A stretch of 64,000 bases of DNA. It comes from Gonatopus flavifemur (lineage: Eukaryota; Arthropoda; Insecta; Hymenoptera; Dryinidae). Made by a program: the position numbers and the translations under genes. A model generated the notes under the pieces. It searched no databases, was not told the DNA's origin, and saw only the letters and a list, made by a program, of their open reading frames with translations. Shown in pieces: positions 23,962-34,411 of this stretch (positions within the stretch are counted from its first letter, which is position 1; each line of letters opens with the position of its first letter). The stretch is from NCBI GenBank assembly GCA_018340375.1, contig JAFFJZ010000001.1, forward strand, positions 17,874,001 through 17,938,000, in the 5' to 3' direction.

Positions 23962-24280
23962 CCCAAGTAGCACCAGAATATACTATGAACGTTCTTCGAA
24001 TATCCGAAATATGTTCTATGCATATTACAATGAGACCGTTTCATAGGTGCTATGCATATTCATCGAACGTATGTAATCGAATATACGACGGGACGTTAAT
24101 CGAACGTCGATTGAATGAATATCGTACGTTCCAAATGTACTATCTACATTCTAAGTATATTTAAAACAGTCTTATTCGAATATTCTATGAACGTTCATTA
24201 TATGTTCTTCGTATCTAACTCGTACATTCTACGAACGTTTCTATTTCGTATATACCTTGAACTTCTGTTGCTGCTTACAC
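23962..24280. mobile_element. TIR element filled with GAACGTTC words
   Basis: The left end, CCCAAGTAGCACCAGAA, is inverted at about 24263-24278 as TTCTGTTGCTGCTTAC. The interior is an array of GAACGTTC-like palindromes (23987, 24065, 24091, 24102, 24124, 24189 and others). Some neighbours are about 22 bp apart. The terminus resembles the one at 34412. Non-coding; the open frame from 24115 is repeat-derived. Confidence 0.5.
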
Positions 24281-25015
24281 TGCAGTGTAACTATACCATA
24301 CAGCACCGTGAGGTACTATCAACATCCTTGGAACGTCTTCTGAAACATTGGAATGTTCTAAAAATGTTTCGGGAGGTTCAGGAAACATCGCATGTATATA
24401 CCAGGGATGTACAAATGTCCGTTATAGTCTCATTTAGGTTTCTATGGAACGTTTATGAAAAATGTAAAATGAGAATTTGTTAATGATCAAACTTGTGCCA
24501 AATCTTCAAATATTCTTCATTTCGAGGAGATGCAAATGAACTGTGGTATCGATAGATTTGATAAATTACATTTGCATCTATTTAATACATTGCATGTAGT
24601 GAAATTTTGTTTCGCTTCAATCTTGAGGTTATGTAAATTTTAATATATTGACTTAATCCTTGATAATTCACATTCTGCCAATAGATTTGAACTTCTGGAA
24701 TGGAATCTTTCCAAATATTCAATCCAAAACACATTTTTATGGTTTCTTGGTACTTTTTTCCCTAGTAAAACTATAAATATACATTTGTATAGGTTGGAGA
24801 TAAAATACTTGGTTTCTATATAACGTCTCGAGAACGTTCCGAAAACGTACCATAGCATGTGTAAATAATGTCCCCGAAACGTGTTCCCCAACACATTGAA
24901 TGAATGTTTCCAAGACGTTTGGAAAACATGCTTTTGAAAACCAACATCTGTGGGACTTTGGACACGTTTTTAAAACGTTTTGAGAACTTTCGGTGACGTT
25001 CGGGATAGAATATAG
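24281..25015. repeat. Second ACGTT/GGAACGTTT array
   Basis: Further variants of the preceding word in two clumps, 24325-24480 and 24820-25010 (GAACGTTCCGAAAACGTACC, GAAACGTGTTCCCC, AGACGTTTGGAAAAC, TTTAAAACGTTTTGAGAAC). AT-rich sequence between them (24481-24800) shows nothing recognisable. Terminal repeats were not found. Confidence 0.45.
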
Positions 25016-25467
25016 CGATTTCTAGCCCCACGTCTGTATTCTTGATCTGAGGTTCCTGTGAAAAGTTCAACGTATTGTTCCATACCCTAAGTTTGACGTG
25101 GGTACTCTCTGATGTCTCTGATGAATTTTATGTCGGTCCAGGTAAATAATTCATTATCACCATCACTCACTCAACGTGGCAGACGAGGAGAGAATAACGG
25201 GAAAGTATTCCAGTCATTTCCTAGCTTCAAAGTTCAGCTTATTCTCTAAATACGGAAGAGAATTCCACGCAAACGGAAAGATAGGTTCCGTTCTGGCTGC
25301 CTCCCGGCAGAGTGGAATCTCACTCTGTTGAGGTAAGAATTTACTATGAACCTATCTTCTCGTTCGAGTGGAAATCTCACTCTTTTCAATTCACAGAGTA
25401 ACGTAAAACGGGTTGACAACAGGTGCAGTACAGTGACAGTATTGGGTCCTCAACACTTGGCCAACAC
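25016..25467. other. Spacer with GAGTG..CTCAC dyads
   Basis: No gene seen. Two short dyads, GAGTGGAATCTCACTC near 25311 and GAGTGGAAATCTCACTC near 25366, lie about 55 bp apart. A close relative (GAGTGAAATCTCACTC) occurs near 62280. Confidence 0.4.
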
Positions 25468-25470
25468 GTA

Positions 25471-26018
25471 CACGGAAAAAATAAGTAGTCCAAATTTTCG
25501 TTGACTAGTATGCCAATTTTGAACGGAGCAGAAGTTTGAAAAGAATTCGTATACTGGATTTCAACAATTCGTTAACTGTGTTCACTATTCGAACAATGGG
25601 ATCCACTTTTTATTTTCATCATCGAAATAATGGAAAAAGTCAACGAATTGTTCAAATCCAGTGTACGAATTCTTCTCCAAATGTGTGCTTCGTCCACACG
25701 GAAAGAAAGAAGTTATCAATACTTGAATAACATTTATTAACATTTAGAAAAAATACTGTCAGTTTAGGGAAAAAGAGCACCGCTGAAAAATGTTTGCAGT
25801 AAGGTTATCAAAAATTCGTATTGGAAATACTAAACGTTGATGGTTTTATTGTTATTGTTTACAGTGAATTTATCAACTTTTGATGAATTTACTACGAAAA
25901 TTCTTCAGTGATACTCTTTTTCCCTAAATTGTCAGTCATTTTTCTAAATAACCTCTGTCTTTCCGTGCAAAAGTGACATACTAGTCAACGAAAATTTGGA
26001 TCACTGATTTTTTTCGTG
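25471..26018. mobile_element. Outer nested MITE, CACGGAAAAA end
   Basis: Flanked by TA (25469-25470, 26019-26020). The arms are inverted over about 45 bp: CCAAATTTTCGTTGACTAGT near 25490 and ACTAGTCAACGAAAATTTGG near 25980. A second palindrome lies inside (AGAATTCGTATACTGGATTT near 25541 against AATCCAGTGTACGAATTCTT near 25655). A different MITE (25697-25967) has inserted between the inner palindrome and the right arm. Non-coding. Confidence 0.75.
25697..25967. mobile_element. MITE, CACGGAAAGAC family, copy 2, nested
   Basis: A 271-bp element with inverted ends CACGGAAAGA and TCTTTCCGTG. The interior aligns with the copy at 4738-5024: AGTTTAGGG..AAAGAGC, CGCTGAAAAATG, ATCAAAAATTCGTA, then mirrored CTAAATTGTCAGTCATTTTT. 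It sits inside the outer MITE at 25471-26018 and so is the younger insertion. Confidence 0.75.
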
Positions 26019-26021
26019 TAC

Positions 26022-26290
26022 GGAGTCAGTACTGGATACATAGAAATACAGTACTATGCCTGTATTGATAAACCAGTAGTGAGAGCATAGTACTGGCTAG
26101 GTATTGATCCAGTACAGGCACTGCGCTGATTGCGGATAATAGTATTAGTACTGAATACCCAGTCCAGAAAAGCGTTATCATCCCAGACAAATGCCAGTAC
26201 CCTGCCCGTCTTGGCCAGTACTGGTGCAGTACTGCGTCTGTGATAAATTTCTGGTTAGGACGCGTTGAAGTCGTACTTTGCTGCGCCGTT
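26022..26290. repeat. AGTACTGG motif array
   Basis: Variants of AGTACTGG / CCAGTACT recur through the segment. AGTACTGGATACATAGAAAT is followed 22 bp later by AGTACTATGCC. AGTACTGGCTAGGTATTG is followed 22 bp later by AGTACAGGC. The cluster near 26200-26240 contains CCAGTACTGGTGCAGTACTG. Adjacent to the nested MITE but with no visible termini of its own. Confidence 0.5.
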
Positions 26291-27344
26291 GAAGTGGCCC
26301 AAGGGCTGTCAAAGTTGACCTCAAAAGTCAAAGTAATGATTGGTAATTAAATTTCACTTTGGAATGCACCAATTGTTAAGAACTACACTTAGGAAATCTC
26401 GGAGGTAGTATATTCGCACTCTGACAGGAAAGAAAGCGTTTATCTTTATCTTTATCCACAGATCAAAGACATCGCGAATGATATAAGATGATCGTTCAAC
26501 AATAGTTCAATGAATTACTATACCAAGAAAACAAAATTACTATCTGAAGATTGTAATTTTTTTTTTCTCTCTGTGCAGAGTTATTGCAGCACATTTGCTG
26601 CAGACATTGCAATTTTGCAGCACAAAATCCGTACAATTTGATTGAATGTACTGAAACTTTCCAGTACATTTCCAGTTTTCTTATACTGTACAGTATTACG
26701 AGTGTCATTAGCCTAACCTGCACACGAAAGAGAGATGAAAGATATAGCATGTTCAAGAGACTGACGCAGCCCGCAATCGAACACGTTTACCGTCGAGTCT
26801 GCCCTGAGGTGGCAACTACCACTGCAAAGCACCACCAGGCATCGCGCGTCGCTGCTGCTCTCACGGCAGTAAAAACGTCCAAGTCTGAGCATATAACGAG
26901 GTATTTCAGTTTCACCACAACTGTAACTTGATAAGTGAAAGGATTGTTTCACTAGAAGCAGCGTCACGGTCTCCGTCAGGATTTCCACGGCATGAGATAA
27001 GGATTACCTCGATTCAATCAATTCATTTCAATTAAGTTACATAATTTAAATGGGTGCATTGACACACAGTCTAAAGACCATCAAAGGTTACTCAGGGATG
27101 GGAGGCAAGAAATACCCCGTTTCCTTTCTAAATCGATTATGAACACAAAAGTCTATTGTGTGTTCGATTGAATTTGCCATTTGTAGATGGAATTGAATTT
27201 GACCAATCAGTTGTCAGACTCTGTTACAGGGATTCTACTTGGTTCCAACATCATCTTCTATAGCCAAGTTTTCGTTGGATCTGATTAACCCAGATATGTA
27301 CTAGTCTCAATTCTCCATTGAACTGATATATTGCCACTTTTTAA
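26291..27344. other. No recognisable gene; small GCAGCA cluster
   Basis: The only structure noted is a short cluster of TTGCAGC/GCTGCAG words at 26574-26630. Overlapping open frames at 26496-26988 on both strands lack recognisable domains. Confidence 0.4.
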
Positions 27345-28022
27345 CCCTAGTAGAAATATCACAAGTTCTTCCTCATGACTCATAAGTTATTCGCAGGGAA
27401 AAACTTATTAAAATAAAACTAGTGAGCGACTAATGAATAACTTGTAAACTCATATGGCTAGTGATGTTTGGATAAAACTTGTGAATTTCTCGCGAGGTTA
27501 ATCCAAACATTACTAAGATTAGATTTATACATTATTAACTGAAATCATCAATAAGGAGTTTTATTTATTAGATCAATATTATTCATTATATTCGTCAAAT
27601 ATTTATTAAATTCATATTTGGATCAATTAATTCTTCTGAATAACTGGTAAAAGAATGTTTCATGCATGTACACTAAAAAAAATAATTAATCAAATTGAAA
27701 ACATGTATTTTTATTCTGAAAATAGAATCCTCTTCAGACAGTGTTCTTTCGATGCAAGAAGACAATGTTACTACCAGAAAACAAAATTCTCTGAGTTGAA
27801 GCAAATTTATTCAAACTAAGAGCATATCTGAATCAATCATAAATTCAATAATAAGTTTTTATTTTCACCCTAATTATTCTCACAAGTGCCATGTTAGTTT
27901 CTAATAAGTTCCTTGTTAGATAATGATGACTGTTTCAGTAGTTTGATAAATGGAATCTAGTTGGTTGGAGTGTTACATTCTAGTGAGTGCCTCATTATTC
28001 ACTAGCGAAAATTTCTACCAGG
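27345..28022. mobile_element. TIR element filled with AACTTGTG/ACTAGTGA words
   Basis: The left end, CCCTAGTAGAAATATCAC, is mirrored on the right as AAATTTCTACCAGGG. Motif-rich flanks contain ACTAGTGAGCGACTAATGAA followed 22 bp later by ACTTGTAAACTCATATGG. The right side shows CACAAGTGCC, AATAAGTTCC and CTAGTGAGTGCC. An AT-rich middle (about 27520-27860) separates the two motif-rich ends. The terminus is shared with 10004-10265. TTAA precedes the left CCC but is not found after the right GGG, so no target duplication is claimed. Confidence 0.55.
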
Positions 28023-28323
28023 GAAGCGACTGTGCTGATTCTCAGTGAAATTCTATATTTATTCGTAGTAGACTTTGGTACTGCGAGCAAAAGTATTGTA
28101 ACACGAACTCTTTCGGTTTTGCTGTGTCGAAAAATTTTTAATATCGTCAATTTCAATGAATTTTGAGTACAATAGGTGATCGAAAGATGTTAATCAAGGT
28201 ATTCGAATCTTTGACTGTTGAGCGAATATGTCAATAATTCTGATGAAAAGTCTTAGAATGAAACTGCATGAATACAATTCCACACTTTCGATTGTTTAAA
28301 ATGACTACACGATTCGAACACTT

Positions 28324-28532
28324 CACGGAGAAAAGGGAATAGTGATAATCACTATGGGGATAGTAAAATATAGACAGACCAAACTGCGCAATCAAAAGAA
28401 CTAAACGGCCGAATCGAAATGGCGACACGCTTAGTTGAACCAACGATACGTTCAGTTAAAATATTGATGCGATTGATTGTAGTGACCAAGTGTTTCGTCC
28501 ATCCATATTTAACTATACCAGTTTTCTCCATG
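28324..28532. mobile_element. CACGGAGAAAA MITE with 21-bp units, copy 2
   Basis: A 209-bp element starting CACGGAGAAAAGGGAATAG and ending GTTTTCTCCATG. It is the same family as 11720-11929 but in opposite orientation: GATAGTAAAATATAGACAGACC, GCGCAATCAAAAGAACTAAAC and AACCAACGATACGTTCAG mirror words of the first copy. The tandem ~21-bp organisation is retained. Right terminus has one change. Non-coding. Confidence 0.72.
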
Positions 28533-31430
28533 TTTGAATGTGTCAAAACAATGCACTTGAATTCGCAATAAATCGATTAAATGAACGTATGGATGTACTT
28601 GGCAATGTTTTGTATAATAAATTTATCTTCCGAATGATATAATCACAGAGCTCAAAATTTGTTCCATCGGAACTTTGTATTAAAATATAACAATAATTCG
28701 ACCCAAGTTTGATGTGAACTATCAAATATGCGCCTTATCCAAGTTTTACAGTTTATGTTGAAATCTTTAATGCACATACGTCGAATGCAGTTCGAATGCA
28801 TCTGTCGTCCGTATTGGGTAGAACATGAATTGAATAACAAAGCACGTGCTGATGTAAGAGCTTTGACGATTCCATACTCAGAATTATGTGTGGTAGCATC
28901 TAGTCGGAATACATATATACCGGGGAAGCAGAATGGCTACAATCAATGACAGCATTTATACAATCCCCATACAACAACATCCAATTTCACTCGGGTTCCT
29001 CGTTGTCAGAGAATCTAGAATCCAAATTATCCGCTGATATACATTATGCAATACACCCTCCTTCACGTAGCTCATCTAATGCCCAAAGTTTCGAGACCTT
29101 CAGTTCTATTTTCCACATAAGATTGCCTATAACTATGAAATAAAGTCATCATCAAAATGTATATTTTATCGATTTTTTTCACTTTTGTCGAGCAGTATCG
29201 ATAAATTCATACGCGAGGGTGGTATAAAAGTTGAAAATTGAATGTAATAAGCCGGAGTATCGGAACTGCGTATTCTTGAATGAATATCTTGACATTATAC
29301 TTTTTGCATTCGAGGCACGCAAAAAAGCAAAAGAAACTGAAGTTACAAACGTTTTTCAATCTGTGTTAAATTTTATTCCTTTCAATATACAAACTTTATT
29401 CTTCACGATCTCCATCATTCTCACTAATACACCAATACAAGTCGTAAAGGAAGCAATTCCCTACGAAATGGTCGAAGAGATGGAATTAGCATTTAAATAT
29501 ATCCTTATATCTGTTCTCTCTCGCGTTATCTTTATTTTTTTTTTCCTCTTGGTTCTCTTCGTTCGTTTCTAAAATCTGCCCATTATTGCAAGAGTTCGGA
29601 GGATACTGGTGTCTCGCTTCTTGCCTCCTCAAATACGTGACTTCGGCCTCACTCTCGGCTTAGGCGACTTTTCGTTTGTAATCTGCCAAAGAGTGAGTGT
29701 AGCAAGAAAAGCTTTATCCGTGTATAGGCATTATATACACATATATGCGTCTGGGAATAAGAGAAGGAAAAATAAAGGAGGACAGGGAAAAAGAAGTTAT
29801 GTCGACTTTATCGTGAGATAAAAAGGTCGAGTGAAGGACGATAAAAGTGAAATTACGACGTCGCTAAGTCCCTTCCACTTCTTCAAGGTAGGTGCAACAT
29901 CTCTCTATATTTCATCCTTTTTTTTGTGAATACGCGAGATGCTTTTGCAATGTACAGATATGATATATTTGCAGTCTAGAAAGGAACATCGTAAGCATTT
30001 CTTCTTGCTCTTATAAGCTCTTATTCACCTCATTCCTCAATCTACAGATTCATTCCACTCCTAATTGATCATTCTATGAGGGTAAGAAGTATACGTATAT
30101 ACAATTTCATTGATCCATTAAGATTCATTTCTACATGTACAGGTCATTAATTAGATAAAGATGTTAACATGCTCATATATTTCAAAATCTCAGTACTATG
30201 GAGGGAAATGAATTTAGAATCACGTAGAGGCGATATATTAATTTCAAGTCAGGTGGATGAGTTGGCATCCCGGTATCTCCTCCAAATGTTAAACGTGGTG
30301 GGTAGCTTCGGTTATCCGATACTCATCTCATTTTTCTTCTTTGATAAACGTATTTCAGGGAAGATTTGCGTGCTGTGTTCATTATTTGAAAGGAAAAGAA
30401 AAACAATTATTTCCCCACAATATATTTCTTATATCCATTCAAGAGACGGTAAGAAATGTATTTGAATGATTGAATAATGAATGTCTTGTCAACGTAATGT
30501 TTGCATGTTATATTTTCAATTCTGTTATCGAACTCATTGTGTCTGTCAACGTTCACTATATTTTAAGAACCGTGTGTATATTTTTCTTCGACGATTTTAT
30601 ATGTATATACATTTTCGCATACATACAAACATCATTCGTGCTCCCATTCACCTGTTTTCGATATTTTAATATTCGTGACGAGAGATGAAATCCCCATCCA
30701 CCACCCTTTTTGCCCTCTGTTCCCTTTCCCATTTGTGAAATATTCATGACGCTATCACGCTTTTTTCGCCAGCAACCAGGAGAGGATGATAGAAACTGCT
30801 GGAGAAAAAAGAAAACATTAAAGTTCCCTTTGGTATGAGAATTAATTTCTTTTTTCTTCATTCTTGTTATTTTTGTGTTTTTCATTTTTAGATATAATAA
30901 CATTATCGCACTTTTATAAAGACCTCGGGATGGAATGGATAGCGGGGAAGAGTCTCATTTTCAATCAAGTAAAGAATTCATCGAGTTCGAATGGGGGTCT
31001 ATAATTTTGAATTATGAAACATCTTTTTGCACGTTCATTGTATAAATGAGTAGTTCAATGAAGATAATTGTTTCTCAAATTGAAATTCTAGGTAATTTTC
31101 AAAGAATTATGGCAGGTCGGCGCAGTCACTTTCTATCATGCATATCAGTTGATATTATGTATTGATCTTTAGCTTTGCGTGTAAGTCAATGTCTTCCTCT
31201 TTACTTTCAGTTCAAATGTGGGCCAATTCAACAACTATTAACTCTTATACCGTGAGTTTTCTTCATCGGAAGAAGTGTGTAGTTGTTTCAAATTGCTCAT
31301 CGTGTTTAATTATTTTTGACTGGATTTGAAAATTTAGTAAAATTTGTTTAGAAATTATTTATAATATTGTGTACTAATGATTTGATCATCAACATGTTCC
31401 TTAAAATTATTCCCGCGTACAAAAATCATA
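28533..31430. other. No recognisable feature
   Basis: About 2.9 kb of AT-rich sequence. Open frames up to about 115 codons (29231-29572 plus, 30556-30903 minus) show hydrophobic or low-complexity stretches but no known domain. No TIRs found. Confidence 0.4.
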
Positions 31431-31800
31431 CACGGGGAGAAAAAATTTGCTGACGCAGCAAATCGAGGTATTATATATAGAATAGCAAAATTTTTTGCTG
31501 ACCTAGCTAAAAATTTGCTATAACAGCAATCGTGTTAGCTACGACAGCAATTTTTTAGCTGTGGCAGCAAAAAATGTTTGCTCCGCCAGCGAATTTTCAG
31601 TATTATATACAGAATAGCAAACAAATTTTGCTGGGATAGCGAACATTTGTTGCTGCCACAGCTAAAAATTCGCTGTCGCAGCTAACAAGATTGCTGGAAC
31701 AGCAAATTGTTTGCTGTCACAGCGAACAATTTGCTGCTCTGGCAAAAGGAACCCAGCAAAAGTAGATTTCGCTTCCACAGCGAATTCCTTTTTCTCCGTG
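31431..31800. mobile_element. CACGG-ended MITE with ~20.5-bp GCTG..CAGC array
   Basis: A 370-bp element flanked by TA on both sides. The left end is CACGGGGAGAAAAA and the right end TTTTTCTCCGTG. The interior repeats a unit of the form TTnGCTGnnnCAGCnAA. GCT of successive units starts at 31497, 31517, 31538, 31558 and 31580, then, after an insert, at 31630, 31652, 31672, 31693, 31713 and 31733 (spacings 20-22). A compound unit with TATTATATATAGAATAGCAA appears once before each block, near 31470 and 31602. Non-coding. TA duplication suggests a Tc1/mariner-type transposase acted in trans. Confidence 0.85.
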
Positions 31801-31848
31801 TAGCGGATGTCTACCACCTTTCAAGGCACCAGCAGTGAAGCTAGTCAC

Positions 31849-32510
31849 TAGGGGTGTGCGATTCTGATTCGATTTTTCAAAATAATCGATTTTATTGCAA
31901 ACTAAAATCGATTTTTCAATCGATTCTTTTATAAACGATTCTTTCATGAATCGATTCTTTTTTATCCGATCCTAAAAAAATCGGACTCAATTTTCCAAAT
32001 GTGAAATAAATGTAACAGAAACTTCTGTCAGAATTTTGAATTTCGTGAAGTACGATGTATTACATAACGTCAAATGATCACCATTGGTAAGTTCCTAGTC
32101 ATTTTCAAATAATACCAGAAGCTGACCAATCATGATTGTTTCGTATCGCGCTGTTCCGCTCCATGAGAAAGCAGCTCAAAGGCCTAAGCATACGAATGCG
32201 TAAACGTGCAGCATCAGGCCATAAGGTCCCATGCAGCCAATCTCATTTTGGAGGAACTGAAGAAACATCAAAAAATGATGTGTGGTCATACCATAAAAAC
32301 CTAATGAAAAAACAGAGTATAGCCAATCCTGACTTCGACGATATGCCAACAGATTTAAAACATTATCTCACACAACCTTTGATTGATCTAAAAGATGGAG
32401 TGGATGATACCGCCCTGAAGAAGCCAGCTGCAATGATGGCGAAACGTCGGCAACAAACCGATTCCAGACGCGGCTCCACTCCGGAAGCTCAAAATCTGTA
32501 TATTATATAG
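31849..32510 (+). mobile_element. hAT transposon relic
   Basis: Begins TAGGGGTGTGCGATTC, a hAT-like terminus. It is followed by a cluster of ATCGATT words (31878-31960: AATCGATTTT, TCAATCGATTC, AAACGATTC, GAATCGATTC) typical of subterminal transposase sites, then by a coding remnant (32136-32510). No matching right TIR was found before the next repeat, so the 3' end seems lost. The joining of terminus and coding fragment into one element is inference. Confidence 0.5.
32136..32510 (+). pseudogene. hAT transposase fragment
   Basis: A 124-codon frame. Its middle, VWSYHKNLMKKQ followed by MPTDLKHYLTQPLIDLKD, resembles the segment just before the C-terminal dimerisation domain of ZBED-like hAT transposases (ELKxYLxxPLIDxKxDPLxWW). 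The usual continuation (WW..FP..A..YL...S.PSER) is missing; after LKD the reading becomes a basic, unrelated tail. The N-terminal BED finger and DDE core are also absent. It is a dead fragment. Similarity is judged by eye. Confidence 0.55.
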
Positions 32511-32870
32511 GTTGCCAATATTGAGCCATGCTATTACCAATGATCGGTGTTACATTGAAAGCTAATTTCTACCGAAACTAGGCCAAAGTTTGAGGCAATA
32601 TTGAACCACATTTTAAATGATCCTGGCGTTGAATGGAATCTGTCGTTTAGTCAATGTTGGGTCAAGGATGAGCCAAGGATGGGCCAAGCTTGGCGCAATT
32701 GTGCCACAATAATAGGCTGACAAACGAAATCCGTCGAAAACTGACATCGGTGCAACATTGTATTTATTGTTAATCAACATTGAAGACTCATAGATTGCCA
32801 AGCCTTGTCTGTCAACATTGCGCCAAGCTATACTTTATTGTCAGCATTGGCGAAGCCCAAAAATTTCTGT
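32511..32870. repeat. TTGGGCCAAG motif array
   Basis: TGGGTCAAGGATGAGCCAAG at 32658 is followed 22 bp later by TGGGCCAAGCTTGGCGC (32680) and then TGTGCC near 32700. Other variants are GCCAATATTGAGCC, GGCCAAAGTTTGAGGC, AATGTTGGG and TTGCGCCAAGC. It lies between the hAT relic and the mariner fragment. Confidence 0.5.
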
Positions 32871-33283
32871 ATGGGATATTATTTGAGCGTTATGCGTCGT
32901 TTACGTGAAGCTATTCGCCTAAAGAGAACGGAATTGTGGCGAGACAACTCTGGGTTTTTGCACCACGACAATACACCGGCTCACCCTGCATTGATTCTTC
33001 GTGGATATTTCGCAAAAAACTCTACCCATATCGTTCCACAACCACTGTATCCACCTGATTTGGCACCGTGCGACTTCTGGCTATTCAACAAACTCAAAAG
33101 ACCGCTCCGGGGCACCGTTTTGAGTCGATAGAGGAGATCCAAGCTGAATTGAAGAGGGAGCTGGAAGCCATCCCAGAAACCGACTTCAACAACTGTTCTG
33201 AAGATCGGAAAATGCGTTGGCATAAGTGAATTGTATCCGGCGGGGATTACTTTGAAGGCGATGAACTTGATTTGGGAGAATGA
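32871..33283 (+). pseudogene. Mariner transposase C-terminal half, broken
   Basis: Reads YYLSVMRRLREAIR, then HHDNTPAH (second catalytic Asp) and APCDFWLF (third catalytic Asp) with 34 residues between, the D34D spacing of mariner. The tail is IPETDFNNCSED and GGDYFEGDELDLGE. A one-base frameshift lies near 33115-33130, where a RGHRFES-like stretch should continue. A stop replaces the Cys expected after RWHK near 33227. The first aspartate and helix-turn-helix are missing with the 5' half. Closest in the window to the transposase at 48086-49141. Confidence 0.82.
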
Positions 33284-33336
33284 ATAAAGATTTTTGAAAT
33301 TAAATGCTATGTCACCTAATTTTTTGGACACACCCC
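32871..33336 (+). mobile_element. Mariner, 5'-truncated
   Basis: The right half of a mariner element. After the transposase stop, the sequence ends CACCTAATTTTTTGGACACA then CCCC, which reads as a mariner-type right TIR. The left half, including the left TIR and DNA-binding domain, is missing; motif-array DNA abuts the truncated coding region. It is a different copy, with a different terminus, from the elements at 10.5 and 48.0 kb. Confidence 0.75.
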
Positions 33337-33339
33337 GTG

Positions 33340-34200
33340 GAAAAATCTTCCATGTCCGATGACGTCTGATCTGGCCTTATTCATGAGGCGTGATCAGGCC
33401 TCAGTTTTGCACCCACATGATCAGGATTGATTACGCAAAATCATGCCCAATCACCTTGTCTTGATTATGCTCTGTTATGCATGACAAATTCATACAGAAT
33501 CAATAAGGTTTCTGTATAAGGAATAAAAATAAAATATATAGCTATAAAAATTTTATAAAAAGGTGATTTGTTATCAATAATTTCTACTCATTGCGTTTAT
33601 ACAGTTTCCAGGCATGATCACGCATGATCATACGTACGCGAATGCGTGTATGGCCGATTTAACATGATAAAGCATGTGCATTCGTATTGAGGAAATCAAC
33701 ACAGACTCATCTTCTATAGGTAGTTCTCATGTGGTACGATTTTGCATGATCTCGGACGAGAATGGGTTGTCTGGCATGATCGCATACGGTCAAGCTTAAA
33801 CACGGATTCCCACGTGGGTACAAAATGCAGGCCTTTTGAGTTATGCTTGAGCTAAAAAATGAACGACCAGGCGTAGTCAGGCCCAGGGGGCATAATCTCG
33901 AATAGAAAATTTCCAAACGGATTTCAGCGCCGCCATACGGTAATACAGTGAACTATTTTACATTTATACACTAACACTAATTCGAAAATCGGTGTGATTT
34001 GTTCATTGTTTATGTCAGTTGTATCTATGGCGAATAATTCACTGTACTACCGTACGGCAGCGCTAGAATCCGTTTGAGAATGTTGCATTTGAGATTATGC
34101 CCCCTGGTCAGGCCCAACCACGTGCAGTCAGTGTCAAGTATGAATAATTTTGCCAAAAAATGTCCATGATCAGGCTTGAACAAGCTCAATCAGATCCGAA
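33340..34200. repeat. TGATCAGGC / CATGATCA motif array
   Basis: Frequent variants of TGATCAGG and GCATGATCA (for example TGATCAGGCCTCAG, ATGATCAGGATTG, GGCATGATCACGCATGATCA, CATGATCAGGCTTG). Nested within is an inverted pair, near 33880-33960 and 34035-34110: GGGGGCATAATCTCGAA and TTGAGATTATGCCCCC, with GCGCCGCCATACGGTAATAC against GTACTACCGTACGGCAGCGC. The inner pair looks like a separate palindromic insertion of roughly 230 bp. Confidence 0.5.
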
Positions 34201-34411
34201 TGATTTTTTCACGGGACTAGTATACCATGATAGTAATAATTTTACCACGATTTGCAGAAAAGAATCATTCAGATGCATTACACGTGTAATATATCATTCT
34301 TCGAATTTGTTATTTGTGTCTCGAGAAGAAGAAACATTTTCTATGTTTCCATATTGATGTTTACGTCCAAACTTGTTGTAAAAGATTGTTGGTACACCCA
34401 TGTGTCGGGAA

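Noticed and set aside
24115..24483. 122-codon plus-strand frame
   Set aside because: It runs through GAACGTTC array DNA; the reading reflects the repeat, not a gene.
27341..28022. PiggyBac assignment for the CCCTAGTAG element from its TTAA left flank
   Set aside because: The right side (GGGAAGC) lacks TTAA, so the match is probably chance.
30556..30903. 115-codon minus-strand frame
   Set aside because: Low-complexity lysine- and glycine-rich reading without a recognisable family or splice context.
31431..31800. CRISPR-like array
   Set aside because: Units are degenerate and contiguous rather than identical repeats with unique spacers, and the locus is eukaryotic and bounded by transposon ends.
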